Part shown: piece after piece, positions 34,818 to 42,853 of the stretch
Position numbering within the stretch: the stretch's first letter is position 1
Layout of the letters: each line of letters begins with the position of its first letter
Assembly: GCA_903903925.1 (NCBI GenBank)
Contig: CAIVAU010000245.1
Span: 1 to 57,372 of the forward strand
DNA from: an uncultured cyanobacterium
GTDB taxonomy: Bacteria > Cyanobacteriota > Cyanobacteriia > Cyanobacteriales > Nostocaceae
Direction: 5' to 3'
Length of the DNA: 57,372 bases
Made by a program: the position numbers and the translations under genes
The notes under the pieces: generated by a model
What the model was told of the DNA's origin: nothing
Databases searched by the model: none
What the model saw: the letters and a program-made list of their open reading frames with translations, nothing else

Positions 34818-34919
34818 ATATCATGTCCGGGAGCTTACCCATAATACCTATAATGCAGAGACCTTACGTATACGCTCCCTAGAGATATTTTATTAATGTC
34901 ATGCTACCGGACATGATAT
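34818..34919. repeat. 13-base inverted repeat spanning 100 bases
   Basis: ATATCATGTCCGG (34818-34830) is exactly inverted at 34907-34919. The inner 76 bases code for nothing. No target-site duplication is evident. It could be a MITE end pair, or two binding sites of one regulator. Confidence 0.5.
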
Positions 34920-34959
34920 GATTTCTAATTATAAGACCATACAGGTATAAGGAAAAAAG

Positions 34960-34982
34960 AAACCCTCTGTTAGAGAGGGTTT
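34960..34982 (-). terminator. Rho-independent terminator of the phosphodiesterase gene
   Basis: AAACCCTCT pairs with AGAGGGTTT around GTTAG. On the minus strand the stem is followed by TTTCTTTTTTCC, a proper T-run. It lies about 75 bases after the stop of the 35057-37234 gene. Confidence 0.85.
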
Positions 34983-35056
34983 CGAGCATTAAATCATGTG
35001 TTACTACACTTTCGTAAGACTTTCAAGTTGCACTTGGGCGTTTTGTGCGGCTTTTT

Positions 35057-37234
35057 TCACCGGGTCTTCAAGCTAATATTGAGCGCAGTACCCTGCACAG
35101 TCGAGGCAGGCTTAACACCCAGCAGTTGGTCAATGGTTGGAGCGACATCGATGTTACGAATCTGCTCTAATTTTCCTTTGCGAATGTCTGGTCCTGCAGC
35201 AAAGAAACTAGCACTCATCTCCTGGGTTATGGGGTTGTAGCCGTGGGCTCCGTAGAAGTTGGATACTGAGAGAAACTGGCTGGTAGTGGAGTCATCTCCC
35301 AAACGTGCTACGGGAGGAGTCTGGGTACCATCAAAGTTGTAGCCCTCTTTCATAGTTGCGAAAACATCACCAGAATCTTGGGCGATGATATCGTTAGTGC
35401 CTAGACCAAATGTGGGATCATTAATATCATTAGGCAAGGGGCGGGCATAAACCTGATCAAAAATCTGTGTGGTCTTACCAAGATTATAGTTCGGGTTTGT
35501 TTCCTGTAATTCACCAAGAGCTTGAACAACTTGCTTTTGCAGGGTGATATAGTCTTGTCGGGTCACAATCCCATTTGGTTCCCGTCCTTGCAAATTGATG
35601 TAGACGTGAGCAGCAGGCCCAGAGGTCACGGCTCGAACTTGATTGAGATCGAAACCTTTGCTACTCAGATAGGCGTTGAGATTGACTGAAGTGTAGAATG
35701 TGGTAAAACCGTGGTCGGAAACTGCAATGATGTTGCTAAGAGGCTTTCCATGACGGTCTGTGCCAACAGTACTAATTATGCGTTGAACCGCATTATCAGC
35801 AGCCTGATAGGCAGTTTCTACGTATTTCTGATAGCGAGCTACCTTGGCTGGGTCTTGACCTTGACCAATTGTATTCGGGTCACGGGGGTTGGTTGCCTGA
35901 CGTGGGTCAGTCAGGAGAAACTGGTGTTCTGAACCATCTGGCTCCTCAATGTAAACCATAACTAAGTCTGCATTGGGATTTTGACTGATGGCTCGCAAAG
36001 CTATCCGGGTTTGGTAATCTACAAAGTTTTGAACTTGGTCAGAGTATATACTTTCTAATTCCTCATCGGAGAAGTTGTCAATACCAGTGGCAAGACGCTC
36101 AACAAAGTAGTAATCTGACTGTGGTTGCCAGAAGCCAACGTTGTTATTGATATCATCCACACTTGATAGTACTGCTGTGTTGCGTGGAATATAAGTCAGA
36201 TTAGAGCGGGCAACATGGACTGTAGAAAGATCGGGAGCAAGGAGGGTAATGTAGAATCTAGCACCGACTTTGTTGGCAGTACCTTCAAAGAAAAACGGCT
36301 GTGAGCCACGACCTAAGGTAACATATGCTGGGCCAGTTGAAGGCAGTTGGAACGGTCCGGGTTGAATACCTTGATTCGCATCAAAAAAGACTAGCGTATC
36401 GTAGTTAACGTTGCGATCGTTAGTTGTATCGAGGGCTGCAACTTGTATATTATAAGGACCTCCACCTCCAGTCACCTGAGATATGGTTTCTAGATTCGCC
36501 ACCTTGACCGGGGCATAAGACTGTTTACCAGCAATCTGCAGTTGCTTAACTAAGGCATCAGAAGCATTTGTAAAATTTGAGGCATTCAGGGTGAAGCCCT
36601 GTTCAAAGACATTAGCAGTCGTTCCAAAAGGAACTGTATAAGTCACTGTCCGCTCTGCTGCTGGCTGAATAATTGGGCTATTTGTCAGACCAGGTACTGT
36701 TACATTCAGACCATCCCCTCCAGGGAAGGTAGCAGTTACGACTTTTTTTCCGTTTTTCAGTAACTCGATCCAAATCGGCTCAGCAGTGGGATTGTCGCTC
36801 ACTGCAGGCACACCATTATTCAGCGAGTAACCACCAATGGGAGCATTGAAGCCGCTGACAGTTGTAATAAAGGGACTGGCATCTAAGTGGAAGGTATTGG
36901 CAACAACATCGGTGCGGGAAGTGTTGGAACCACTACCAATAGTCGTGTGACAAGCAGCCGTGAGGGAAGGGTTGCAGGTGATATTCTGCTTAGCAAAAAT
37001 CCCGTGACTCTTGAGCAAACCTAAACCCTGGTTTGGGCTGAGGACGCCTTGCTCCAGGTATTTATTAATCCTGTCTGGTTGTGCGCCGTCAAGAGAAATC
37101 AGAATCACCTTCGGTCGCGGTGTTCCTGGGTTTGACTGAGCGGTGACTGAGTGCACAGCTACGATCACGAAACAAACCGCTAACATTAGGGGGAGAAAAT
37201 GCTTCAAGAAGTTAGGACGCGGGAAATTTCTCAT
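35057..37234 (-). CDS. Exported type I phosphodiesterase / phosphatase, copy 1
   Basis: About 725 residues with a signal peptide ending near SVTAQ. The alkaline-phosphatase superfamily metal sites are visible: VILISLDGAQPDRI, the nucleophile segment NPSLTAACHTTIGSGSN, a VYIEEPDGSEHQ segment, AVSDHGFTTFY and SNFYGAHGYNP near the end. This fits the phosphodiesterase/nucleotide pyrophosphatase branch. A beta-rich insertion of about 250 residues (residues roughly 180-430) is an addition to the core. ATG 37234 begins the signal peptide; the frame upstream to 37342 is unlikely. It probably releases phosphate from organic phosphates outside the cell. I saw no Pho box. Confidence 0.85.
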   Translation of the reverse strand: MRNFPRPNFLKHFLPLMLAVCFVIVAVHSVTAQSNPGTPRPKVILISLDGAQPDRINKYLEQGVLSPNQGLGLLKSHGIFAKQNITCNPSLTAACHTTIGSGSNTSRTDVVANTFHLDASPFITTVSGFNAPIGGYSLNNGVPAVSDNPTAEPIWIELLKNGKKVVTATFPGGDGLNVTVPGLTNSPIIQPAAERTVTYTVPFGTTANVFEQGFTLNASNFTNASDALVKQLQIAGKQSYAPVKVANLETISQVTGGGGPYNIQVAALDTTNDRNVNYDTLVFFDANQGIQPGPFQLPSTGPAYVTLGRGSQPFFFEGTANKVGARFYITLLAPDLSTVHVARSNLTYIPRNTAVLSSVDDINNNVGFWQPQSDYYFVERLATGIDNFSDEELESIYSDQVQNFVDYQTRIALRAISQNPNADLVMVYIEEPDGSEHQFLLTDPRQATNPRDPNTIGQGQDPAKVARYQKYVETAYQAADNAVQRIISTVGTDRHGKPLSNIIAVSDHGFTTFYTSVNLNAYLSSKGFDLNQVRAVTSGPAAHVYINLQGREPNGIVTRQDYITLQKQVVQALGELQETNPNYNLGKTTQIFDQVYARPLPNDINDPTFGLGTNDIIAQDSGDVFATMKEGYNFDGTQTPPVARLGDDSTTSQFLSVSNFYGAHGYNPITQEMSASFFAAGPDIRKGKLEQIRNIDVAPTIDQLLGVKPASTVQGTALNISLKTR

Positions 37235-37589
37235 TGTTTTAGGAGCCTTGAGTAAAAAGCAATGTATGAAGCCTGTGGTAGTCGTTAAAAAACATTCATG
37301 ACCTGTGGCTACCAATATCAGACGAGACAGTAGGCTATTCAATTATTTTTTGAGCGATTCTTTTTCTGTGGTCAACATTTTAGTCACTTGAAGTGGCTAA
37401 AAGTCCATAGAATCGTGTTTCGCTTTATATCGGCAATCCTCGCACAGCTTACAACGGTTTCATTAAAGCAAGATTATCAGCTTGATAAAGATATTTTAAG
37501 AATGCTCGTTTTGGTTACACAGCATTAAACCTTTTGTAAAAACAGGAAGTCTAAATGGTGTAAACTGCCTTAAATTTCTCTGTTTTATT
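37235..37589. other. Divergent intergenic region
   Basis: The region separates the leftward phosphodiesterase from the rightward exported protein. It is AT-rich and must hold both promoters, but I do not see a convincing regulator site. Confidence 0.3.
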
Positions 37590-38078
37590 ATGATCAAGCA
37601 TAAAATTCGATCAATGAGTATCTTGACGGGACTAGTCACGGTAATTCTAGGTAACAGTCTCTCGATGACTTCGGGATCTGCCTATGCAGACTTGCCAGGA
37701 AAGCATCCTTATTACCTGCACGCACTCAGTGATTTACGCGATGCACGGTGGATGCTGGAACATCGCCCAGGGGATCCTGCTGTTAGCGGTCAAGAAGATG
37801 TTGCTATTCAGCAGATAAATTACACGATTAACGACATTACAAAGGCGTCTATTGATGATGGCAAAAACATCCATGATCATCCAAAAGTCGATGTCCCTAA
37901 TGATCATCTTGGACGGTTACACAAGGCAGTTGAGATATTGCGGAAAGTGCATTCTGATGTGAAGCGTGAGGAAGACGATCCGTCAGCACGTGGCTTGCAA
38001 CGTCGTGCCGTTCTGCATATCGATGCTGCACTAAGCGCGACTAACCGTGCCATTTACGACGCGGAACATCATAAATAG
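37590..38078 (+). CDS. Exported helical protein, 162 residues
   Basis: Residues 1-33 form a signal peptide (ending SAYA). The mature part is helical and has two repeated-looking His-rich units: HPYYLHALSDLRDARWMLEH and HLGRLHKAVEILRKVHSDVK. The family occurs in many bacteria as an unknown secreted four-helix-like protein. The His residues might bind metal, but this is not shown. A terminator at 38243-38270 follows. Confidence 0.65.
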   Translation: MIKHKIRSMSILTGLVTVILGNSLSMTSGSAYADLPGKHPYYLHALSDLRDARWMLEHRPGDPAVSGQEDVAIQQINYTINDITKASIDDGKNIHDHPKVDVPNDHLGRLHKAVEILRKVHSDVKREEDDPSARGLQRRAVLHIDAALSATNRAIYDAEHHK

Positions 38079-38422
38079 ATAGAGACCGGGTTTGGGGCGA
38101 GCATAGAACCCTCCCTAACCAAATACGAATCTCTAACACAGTGGTGAGACGGAATAGCTAGCACAATCAGTATTAACACTAATCTCATAGTATTAATGTT
38201 GACTTTATAATACTGGGGTGCAAAGGTCTTTGTGTTATACAGCGTGGCGCTTTTGACGCCACGTTTTCTTATGAATTTGCCAACAACATCATTAAAAGCA
38301 CCCCACCACCCGCCCTGCGGGAAGTCAAAAGTCAAAAATCAAAAGTCAAAAAAACCAAAATCTTCACACCCCACACCCCAATGCCTGTGTTTCTTAAACA
38401 AGAAAAAATTACCTCAACCAAA
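38079..38422. other. Intergenic region with AGTCAAA array
   Basis: This stretch contains the terminator described next and, at 38322-38352, an AGTCAAAA array. Two related words, AGTATTAACA and AGTATTAATG, lie 29 bases apart near 38170-38200. No gene is seen. Confidence 0.5.
38243..38270 (+). terminator. Rho-independent terminator
   Basis: CGTGGCG (38243-38249) pairs with CGCCACG (38257-38263), followed by TTTTCTT. It ends the 37590-38078 transcript, 165 bases after its stop. Confidence 0.75.
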
Positions 38423-38547
38423 TTAGACTGTGGGAGCATCCCAGTTTTGCAGAAAGACGATCAGTAGTGTGAGCCGGAAAGCTCACGTGTAGTATGAGCG
38501 AGCATCGCACTACGAATTTTTAAAAATGGGATGCACCCTTAGACTGT
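38423..38547. mobile_element. MITE-like insertion with nine-base duplication
   Basis: TTAGACTGT occurs at 38423-38431 and at 38539-38547. Between them lie 107 bases ending in inverted repeats GGGAGCATCCCA (38432) and TGGGATGCACCC (38527), 11 of 12 matching. The inside contains two more hairpins: GTGAGC-CGGAAA-GCTCAC at 38469-38486, and an imperfect palindrome around GAGCGAGCATCGC. No protein is encoded. Confidence 0.78.
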
Positions 38548-38619
38548 TGGCTGAGGTAGGAAACACCCGTTCATCGCTCATTTACACTGAACAAGATGCC
38601 TAAATGCGTTGAATTTTGA

Positions 38620-39135
38620 CTATGTTGCCCACGCTGGAATCATGGGAACGGCAGCAGAAATCGCATGAAAAAAGGCGAATAGTCTGTGATTTGCCCGTCC
38701 ATCTTCCTGATATCTCTTCAACTCGAAATACCGTAATTCCTTATTGATTACATCCTCAATATCAGCAGATATTTTCAACCTATCTTCATTGAGATAACAT
38801 TCGGTCAAGAATAATATTTTCTCAATGTTTATTTGGTTGGTTTCCCATTGAAGATCAACAGAGAACTCATAATCTCTCTGTAGCGTTCCGCCACGAAATA
38901 CAGTTTCTGCAATTGGATTTCCCATAAAGTATTTAACCTTATGGACATTAGATAATTCGATTAAATCTTCAGCCGTTGACTTTAACTCAAGCCGGCGGCG
39001 CAAGAAGCAGTCAATGATTTCATATCTATTGTTATCTCGAAATACCGTGACGACAACCGCCGCAAAACCTTCGATATCGGCATAACATCCGATGATATTT
39101 TGACTCTCTTCTTTGTGCAAAAACCAGATATCCAT
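38620..39135 (-). CDS. Unknown protein, weak resemblance to terminase nuclease domain
   Basis: About 171 residues. No family is firmly recognised. The pattern GCYADIEGFAAVVVTVF, then RYEIIDCFLRR, a long amphipathic middle, and LNEDRLKISADIEDVINKEL resembles the RNase H-like nuclease domain of phage large terminases. The first catalytic Asp may be in YADIEG. The second and third acidic positions of that fold are not visible (MGNP and NHRLFA stand where acids are expected), so activity is doubtful. The start may be ATG 39135 or TTG 39150. It follows a PII-like gene by about 40 bases in the same direction, so the two are probably partners. Confidence 0.5.
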   Translation of the reverse strand: MDIWFLHKEESQNIIGCYADIEGFAAVVVTVFRDNNRYEIIDCFLRRRLELKSTAEDLIELSNVHKVKYFMGNPIAETVFRGGTLQRDYEFSVDLQWETNQINIEKILFLTECYLNEDRLKISADIEDVINKELRYFELKRYQEDGRANHRLFAFFHAISAAVPMIPAWAT

Positions 39136-39172
39136 GACACCACCATACAATTTTACTTTTCAAGGAGTTATC

Positions 39173-39478
39173 TTAATACAAGGCTTCTACATTATGTCGG
39201 TAGGCAATCAAGGCGTGCTTGCCTTCGTCTTCCTTGAGTGTCAAGAGGATAGCATCAGATATTTCTAATGAAACAAGAGTCTTGACTTCAATATTAGTGT
39301 TATAGCCTGATATGTCTCCTAACCGTTTGCCGTGACCGCCCTCACCTTGAACTTGAGTAATGGTGTAGCCGGTGACGTCATAGCTTTTCAACAGATGGAC
39401 TATAGAATCTTGCAATACTGATTCACCAATAATGGTGAGCAGAACGGCGGGTTGGATGGGAGTATCTGAGTTTGACAT
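39173..39478 (-). CDS. PII-like signalling protein (SbtB-like fold)
   Basis: About 101 residues. The pattern LLKSYDVTGYTITQVQGEGG, a glycine-rich loop (HGKRLGDISGYN), IEVKTLVSLEISDAILLTL and a final short strand matches the ferredoxin-like PII/SbtB superfamily, which binds adenine nucleotides. It is not a classical GlnB, whose T-loop and B-loop sequences differ. GGAG lies six bases before ATG 39478. PII-like proteins usually regulate an adjacent membrane transporter, but the gene next to it here (38620-39135) has no membrane segment. That makes its target unusual. Confidence 0.65.
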   Translation of the reverse strand: MSNSDTPIQPAVLLTIIGESVLQDSIVHLLKSYDVTGYTITQVQGEGGHGKRLGDISGYNTNIEVKTLVSLEISDAILLTLKEDEGKHALIAYRHNVEALY

Positions 39479-39557
39479 ATATAACTCCATCGAGGATGAA
39501 AATCTGCTAGACCAACTACAAGTATAGGGGAACTCCAAGAAATAAATCATGTTGTTG

Positions 39558-39601
39558 ACAGTTGACGGTTGACGGTTGACGGTTAACCGTCAACCGTCAA
39601 C
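39558..39601. repeat. GACGGTT heptamer array ending in a 34-base palindrome
   Basis: The heptamer GTTGACG is repeated and then inverted, giving exact 17-base arms centred between 39584 and 39585. It could form a cruciform or a stem in RNA. Related GACGGTT units lie at 41764-41795, so the two arrays bracket the second phosphodiesterase gene. Confidence 0.7.
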
Positions 39602-39753
39602 AATATTAATGTCGCCTTAATACTGGCATCACTTTTGCTTAAAGTCATGCCAGTAACCTCAAAAAGTAACTAACATTCCTTCATCCTCACTATAACTAGG
39701 GTTATCTGACAGTCAGTCACTCGGATCTGAAGACCGCATACCGGATTATTACT

Positions 39754-41757
39754 ATGAAATGGAAAGAAACCTTGACATTAGGTATCATGGGTGCAGCAGC
39801 ATCACCTAGAATGGAAGTTCTGGGGTTTGGGCAATGGAAGAAACTTGTTGTTATATTTATCAGTACTTTAGTTGTCATTGCTCTGGGAAGTGGGCTGTTC
39901 CCAATCTATCGATCAGTTGCTCAAGTACTACCATCGCCACACAATGCCATTATCTTCGTAGCTGATGGATTGCGTCCTAGCTCTGTGAATGCAACTGACA
40001 CGCCAGCATTATATGGTGTTGGTCAAACAGGGGTAAGCTTTCCTAATAGTCACTCCTTGTTCCCTACCTTCACCACTGCTAATGGTTCTGCGATCGCTAC
40101 AGGCCATTATCTAGGTGACACAGGTGACTTCAGTAATACAATTGATGCTGGTTTTCCTGTCCCTAAGGCTGGTGCTGGCAATAGCGTCACTCCTTTCTTA
40201 GAGAATGATGCAGTCCTAGCGGATATGGATGACCATTTTAATGGTAACTATTTGAATGAAGAAACTTTATTAGCCGCAGCAAGAGTTGCTGGGTTTAGTA
40301 CGGCTGCGGTCGGGAAACTTGGACCTGTCCTAATACAAGATATCACCCAAGGCAACAGAGATTCAGGAACTGTCCCTCCCCCAACCACGATAGTCATTGA
40401 TGATTCCACTGGCAAAACTGGTGGAGTGCCACTCAATTCCGAGATCACTTCAGCCTTAGCTAACGTGGGGCTACCGACGATCGCTCCCAATCGGTCAAAT
40501 AACGTACCAACGACTGACACTGACCAATCAGGTAACAATGGCTTTTCTGGAAACAACACCACTCCAGGAACCACCTCTGCCAATATCACTCAGCAACAGT
40601 ACTTTACTGACAGCCTAACAAAAGCAATTCTCCCCCTATTTAAGAGTCAAGGTAAGCCCTTTACCATCGTCTATTGGTCGCGAGATCCAGATGGTACTCA
40701 GCATAACCAAGGGGACAGCCTCAATTCTCTCACCCCAGGAATTAACGGGCCTACTGCTAAGGCAGGTGTCAAAAATGCTGATAACAACCTTGCCCGAATT
40801 CTCGCTACTTTACAGGACTTAGGGCTAGATGCAACAACTGATGTATTCGTCACGGCGGATCATGGCTTCAGTACTATCAGTAAGCAGAGTTCAAGCAGTT
40901 ATGCAGCCTCACTCTCCTATCCTAGGGTCAACTCAGGATTTCTACCTGTAGGCTTCCTTGCTATTGACCTTGCTAAAGGATTAGGGCTACCACTATACGA
41001 CCCAGATCAGAATAACCAATTGGTGACTCCCGGTTCAGGCACAATACCCCGCCCTGCATCAGGTGATGGATTGATTGGAAATGATCCCAATCATCCTAAG
41101 GTTGTAGTTGCAGCCAATGGTGGGTCAGATTTGATCTATCTGCCTGGTGGTAGTAATAAAAGGGCTTTAGCTAAGCGCGTCGTGGATTTGCTCCTGCGCC
41201 AAGACTACGTGAGTGGTCTGTTTGTTGATAAAACCTTGGGTTCTATTCCAGGCACACTCCCCCTCAGTAAAATTAATTTGCAGGGTTCAGCCGTTACACC
41301 AACTCCAGCGATCGCCGTTAACTTTCGTTCCTTCAACACCGGATGCAGCAATCCTCTAGCTTGCAGCGTGGAAGTGGCTGATACGACTCTCCAGCAAGGA
41401 CAGGGTATGCATGGTACTTTTAGCCGTGCTGATACCTTCAACTACATGGCAGCTGTAGGTCCTGACTTTAAACAAGGTTACGTAGACAAAGCACCAGTCA
41501 GTAACGTAGATGTTCCCGTAACGATCGCTCAAGTTCTCGGTCTCAAACCCCCAATTCCCGACACCAAAGGAATCTTGGTAGGTCGTGCGATCAATGAAGC
41601 TTTAGTGGGAGGACCAGACACCGTCCCCTTCTCCACCAAGACCATCAGATCTCGAAGATCTGCTAACGGCTTAGCGACAATTCTTAAATACCAAGAACTG
41701 GACAAAACTCGATACTTTGACGTAGCTGGTTTTACAGGTCGAACGACTGGTCTTTAA
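39754..41757 (+). CDS. Exported type I phosphodiesterase / phosphatase, copy 2
   Basis: A 667-residue protein with an N-terminal membrane segment near residues 32-50 (probably a late signal or anchor). The metal-site marks are IIFVADGLRPSSV, FPTFTTANGSAIATGHY with the nucleophile Thr, VYWSRDPDGTQHNQ, VFVTADHGFSTIS and GQGMHGTFS near the end. It is the same superfamily as the gene at 35057 but diverged and with a different insertion. It probably hydrolyses phosphate esters outside the cell membrane. Heptamer arrays flank both ends of the gene. Confidence 0.83.
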   Translation: MKWKETLTLGIMGAAASPRMEVLGFGQWKKLVVIFISTLVVIALGSGLFPIYRSVAQVLPSPHNAIIFVADGLRPSSVNATDTPALYGVGQTGVSFPNSHSLFPTFTTANGSAIATGHYLGDTGDFSNTIDAGFPVPKAGAGNSVTPFLENDAVLADMDDHFNGNYLNEETLLAAARVAGFSTAAVGKLGPVLIQDITQGNRDSGTVPPPTTIVIDDSTGKTGGVPLNSEITSALANVGLPTIAPNRSNNVPTTDTDQSGNNGFSGNNTTPGTTSANITQQQYFTDSLTKAILPLFKSQGKPFTIVYWSRDPDGTQHNQGDSLNSLTPGINGPTAKAGVKNADNNLARILATLQDLGLDATTDVFVTADHGFSTISKQSSSSYAASLSYPRVNSGFLPVGFLAIDLAKGLGLPLYDPDQNNQLVTPGSGTIPRPASGDGLIGNDPNHPKVVVAANGGSDLIYLPGGSNKRALAKRVVDLLLRQDYVSGLFVDKTLGSIPGTLPLSKINLQGSAVTPTPAIAVNFRSFNTGCSNPLACSVEVADTTLQQGQGMHGTFSRADTFNYMAAVGPDFKQGYVDKAPVSNVDVPVTIAQVLGLKPPIPDTKGILVGRAINEALVGGPDTVPFSTKTIRSRRSANGLATILKYQELDKTRYFDVAGFTGRTTGL

Positions 41758-41763
41758 ATTCCT

Positions 41764-41795
41764 ACCGTTGACAGTAGACGGTTGACGGTTGACAA
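41764..41795. repeat. GACGGTT heptamer units
   Basis: Three to four GACGGTT units lie just after the stop of the phosphodiesterase gene, matching the array upstream of it. Confidence 0.6.
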
Positions 41796-41830
41796 CTTTA
41801 ATGGTATTCCTTTGAGCGTGGTTTAGTATT

Positions 41831-42853
41831 ATGGCTTCGATGCATGGGCATTCTGGCATTCATTCTCTAGTTGTTCGTCCTGACTGCGGATGTTCTGATC
41901 CTGACAAGCCAGAAGTTGTTCAGGGGAGGCAGAAAATGCAGACCCTGTGGATCACACTAGGTTTACAAGGTAGCTTTTTTGTCGCAGAATTAAGCATCGG
42001 TATATGGAGCCACAGTTTGTCTCTGCAGGCAGATGCAGGGCATCTATTCTCGGATGTTGCTACTTTAGGTTTGACGCTCCTAGCCAGTTGGTTGGCTCAG
42101 AGACCTGCTGCGGGTCAGGCGACGTTTGGATATCGTCGGGTAGAAATTCTTGCTGCCTTAGTGAATGGTCTGAGTTTATTAGCGATCGCTCTGTTTATTA
42201 CCTGCGAAGCCATAGCTCGATTCCAAGCACCAGAACCAGTGTTGGGTCTGCCCATGTTAATCACTTCAATCATGGGTCTAGTAATTAACGGTCTCAACAT
42301 CACTATACTTCATCAGCATAGCCACAATGACCTCAACTTGCGGGGGGCTTTGCTTCACGTAATTGCTGATGCAATGAGTTCTTTAGGCGTCATCTTTGCT
42401 GCGATCGCAATTTACTACTTGAATTGGTTATGGATAGATGCAGTTGCCAGCCTAATAGTTGCTGGGTTGACTGGTTTGAGTGCTATCCCTCTAGTTCAAG
42501 AAAGCCTGAGAATTTTAATGGAGTATGCACCTAGCTCAATCAAACCTGCTGAAGTTGCAGCTACCCTAAAATCTTTTGAGCAGGTTGAGAGTGTCGAGAA
42601 GCTACATATCTGGACGATTACCGCAGATCAGGTGATGCTGTCTGCCCATCTCAAAGTTAAATCATTAACGGTTGTAGAACAAGAGCAGTTGTTGAGGAAG
42701 TTACAGGCTCATCTGAATCAGGAATTTGGCATTGAAGAGTCAATTCTACAGTTAACAAACTGTGAATACACAGAGTCTGTGACTTTACATCCTTTATTTA
42801 ATAAAAATTTAGTTTCCTTGTTGTCGAAGCCCTCCAGACAGGGGGAAGAGTAG
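41831..42853 (+). CDS. Cation diffusion facilitator (zinc-type exporter)
   Basis: A 340-residue protein of the CDF family, with about six membrane spans. The two metal motifs are QADAGHLFSD (Asp68, His71, Asp75) and HVIADAMSS in the fifth span region. A His-rich loop HQHSHNDLN lies between spans 4 and 5. The C-terminal cytoplasmic domain has the usual VEKLHIWTITADQVMLSAHL pattern. The His/Asp pattern favours zinc, possibly also cobalt or cadmium. The N-terminus carries additional His and Cys (MHGHSGIHS, PDCGCSD), an added metal-binding tail. The gene overlaps the convergent gene at 42809 by 45 bases. Confidence 0.9.
   Translation: MASMHGHSGIHSLVVRPDCGCSDPDKPEVVQGRQKMQTLWITLGLQGSFFVAELSIGIWSHSLSLQADAGHLFSDVATLGLTLLASWLAQRPAAGQATFGYRRVEILAALVNGLSLLAIALFITCEAIARFQAPEPVLGLPMLITSIMGLVINGLNITILHQHSHNDLNLRGALLHVIADAMSSLGVIFAAIAIYYLNWLWIDAVASLIVAGLTGLSAIPLVQESLRILMEYAPSSIKPAEVAATLKSFEQVESVEKLHIWTITADQVMLSAHLKVKSLTVVEQEQLLRKLQAHLNQEFGIEESILQLTNCEYTESVTLHPLFNKNLVSLLSKPSRQGEE

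Noticed and set aside
38079..38335. Minus-strand frame of 88 codons
   Set aside because: It runs through the plus-strand terminator and a heptamer array, which argues against a real gene.
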